This document shows positions 62,782 to 64,000 of a stretch of 64,000 bases of DNA, in pieces. The notes under the pieces are model-generated. The model saw only the letters and a program-made list of their open reading frames with translations. It ran no database searches and had not been told where the DNA came from. Position 1 is the first letter of the stretch. Every line of letters starts with the position of its first letter. The stretch comes from Opacimonas sp002292215 (GTDB lineage Bacteria; Pseudomonadota; Gammaproteobacteria; Enterobacterales; Alteromonadaceae), in the NCBI GenBank assembly GCA_943846745.1, contig OX044360.1, forward strand, positions 1,426,001 through 1,490,000, read 5' to 3'. The position numbers were made by a program, and so were the translations under genes.

Positions 62782-64000
62782 TTAGGTATTTAGTAATAAA
62801 TGTGCGTAGATACTTAAGCCATAACCCAGCGCTATCGCCCAGCTCCAGCGCATGTGTCCCATAAATGAATACACGCCTTTGGTTTGTCCCATTAAGGCAA
62901 CCCCAGCAGCCGAACCAATAGATAATAAACTACCACCCACTCCAGCAGTCATGGTGACCAACAGCCATTGTGTCAAATCCATATTCGGAGCCATACTCAA
63001 TACCGCAAACACAACCGGAATATTATCAATGATTGCCGACAACACCCCTACCAAAATATTGGCATATAAAGGTTCCCAGTTGGTATACATTGCTTCTGAG
63101 ACATATGCAAGATAGCCCATAAAGCCTAAACCACCGACACACATGACCACGCCATAAAAGAACAATAATGTATCCCATTCTGCTCGAGAGATTTTTTCGA
63201 ACACATCAAATGGAACAATATTACCCAGTTTTTTTAACGCTGCTTCATCGTTATTTCGCTCAGCAATATCGCGTTTTTTCTGCAATGACTTGGGTAAGGT
63301 AAATCGTAAATAAAAACCTAATAGTTGCAAATAACCTAGCCCCAACATCATGCCCAATACTGGTGGCATACTCAACCAACTATGACACATTACCGCTGTT
63401 GCGATCGTAAAAAAGAACAACAAAATAATACGTTTTGCACCTCGTTTAATCGTAATATCATGATCGACTAGAGGTGCGTTTTTGCTATTTGAAATAAAAA
63501 AGCTCATGATCAATGCCGGCACTATGAAATTAACTACCGCAGGAACAAACAACACAATAAATTGTTCAAATTTGACCAATCCGGCTTGCCAAATCATCAA
63601 CGTAGTAATATCTCCAAACGGGCTAAATACCCCACCAGCATTGGCGGCTACCACGATATTGATACAGGCTATATTGATAAATTTAGGATTATCGTGAGCC
63701 ACTTTCAACACGATGGCGCACATCAGCATCGCCGTCGTTAAGTTGTTAGCGAAAGATGAAATTAAAAATGCAAGAATACCTGTCAGCCAAAATAAGCTGC
63801 GTAAACTCATGCCTTTGCTTAACATCCAAACACGAATACGGTCAAAGATCCCACGCTCTTCCATCGCATTGATATATGTCATCGCGACTAGCAAGAATAA
63901 TAATAGTTGGGCATATTCCAATAAATTATGGTTAAACGCTTCTTCCGCTTCAATAGGAATGCCATGATTGGTATAAATCCAACCTAGTACTATCCAAATT
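62782..64000 (-). CDS. nhaD: Na+/H+ antiporter NhaD, 5' end outside the window
   Basis: The frame stays open to the right edge of the window, so the gene is truncated at its 5' end; about 406 residues are visible. It is an ArsB/NhaD-type antiporter with many helices. Recognisable blocks are LLEYAQLLLFLLVAMTYINA, EERGIFDRIRVW, the helix SSFANNLTTAMLMC, FSPFGDITTLMIWQAG and GLGFMGYLAYVSEAM. In well-studied NhaD proteins the second block reads FADNLTTA; here the Asp is Asn, while the FGDITT Asp is kept. It would expel Na+ in exchange for protons, in line with a marine lifestyle. Confidence 0.9.
   Translation of the reverse strand, partial: IWIVLGWIYTNHGIPIEAEEAFNHNLLEYAQLLLFLLVAMTYINAMEERGIFDRIRVWMLSKGMSLRSLFWLTGILAFLISSFANNLTTAMLMCAIVLKVAHDNPKFINIACINIVVAANAGGVFSPFGDITTLMIWQAGLVKFEQFIVLFVPAVVNFIVPALIMSFFISNSKNAPLVDHDITIKRGAKRIILLFFFTIATAVMCHSWLSMPPVLGMMLGLGYLQLLGFYLRFTLPKSLQKKRDIAERNNDEAALKKLGNIVPFDVFEKISRAEWDTLLFFYGVVMCVGGLGFMGYLAYVSEAMYTNWEPLYANILVGVLSAIIDNIPVVFAVLSMAPNMDLTQWLLVTMTAGVGGSLLSIGSAAGVALMGQTKGVYSFMGHMRWSWAIALGYGLSIYAHLLLNT

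Overview
The window is a gene-dense, moderately AT-rich stretch of a gammaproteobacterial chromosome. Gene order and protein features point to a marine Alteromonadales-type organism: tyrS-M23 peptidase-anmK-erpA-clc-hemJ, zapE/zapG-degQ-degS, arcB-gltBD, glnA-glnL-glnG, pepA-holC-valS divergent from lptFG, an NhaD-type Na+/H+ antiporter and a full-length ArcB. The genus cannot be fixed from the sequence alone. Nearly everything is core metabolism or housekeeping. I saw no tRNA, rRNA, CRISPR array, prophage or insertion sequence.

Layout. 1-4.1 kb: leftward genes for a histone-deacetylase-like amidohydrolase, a secreted TPR protein, a DEDDh exonuclease and a coniferyl-aldehyde-type dehydrogenase. 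4.2-7.4 kb: RNase P RNA and a two-domain M16 peptidase. 7.4-8.6 kb: a small-gene region with a cold-shock protein. 8.7-10.4 kb: a foreign-looking segment carrying an AFG1-type ATPase of eukaryotic character. 10.5-18.6 kb: a YeeN/YebC-type regulator, bacterial zapE, zapG, degQ, degS, idi and arcB. 19.3-25.2 kb: glutamate synthase gltBD. 25.4-29 kb: DUF2726, then mtnN-cbiB-btuF and DUF2721. 29-32.4 kb: glpK and glpD, divergent. 32.5-45.2 kb: tyrS, M23 endopeptidase, anmK, a 2-hydroxyacid dehydrogenase, a secreted protein, erpA, DUF6776, an unusual CLC protein, hemJ, a UPF0149 protein, an NRAMP-like transporter, a MalY/PatB enzyme and two small genes. 45.2-48.2 kb: typA and a tandem universal stress protein. 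48.2-53.2 kb: the nitrogen-regulated glnA ... glnLG block. 53.2-64 kb: Hpt/HD-GYP protein, plsC, rraB, valS, holC, pepA, lptF, lptG and a truncated nhaD.

How the genes work together. GltBD and GlnA form the GS-GOGAT ammonium assimilation route, and GlnL/GlnG are its regulators. The glnA upstream region has a sigma-54 promoter with exact GG-N10-GC geometry and two NtrC-like palindromes about 100 bp upstream of it; a near-consensus 17-bp NtrC site sits directly in front of glnL. MtnN, CbiB and BtuF form a tightly packed unit linking methylthioadenosine recycling with corrinoid completion and uptake. DegQ/DegS serve envelope quality control, LptF/LptG lipopolysaccharide export, and GlpK/GlpD glycerol use.

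The outstanding anomaly is the 8.7-10.4 kb segment. It encodes an intronless AFG1/LACE1-family ATPase with a mitochondrial-presequence-like N terminus, low-complexity insertions and many CGA arginine codons, lacks a recognisable ribosome-binding site, and lies within about 1.1 kb of the genuine bacterial homologue zapE. It is either a eukaryote-to-bacterium transfer or a chimeric assembly join (for example with an algal host); the sequence alone does not decide. Secondary points of interest are departures from family consensus at functional positions: ArcB lacks one redox cysteine, CLC lacks the proton glutamate and the anion-site serine, the NRAMP-like protein lacks the DPGN metal ligands, NhaD has Asn for a conserved Asp, and the HD-GYP protein lacks the motif lysine.
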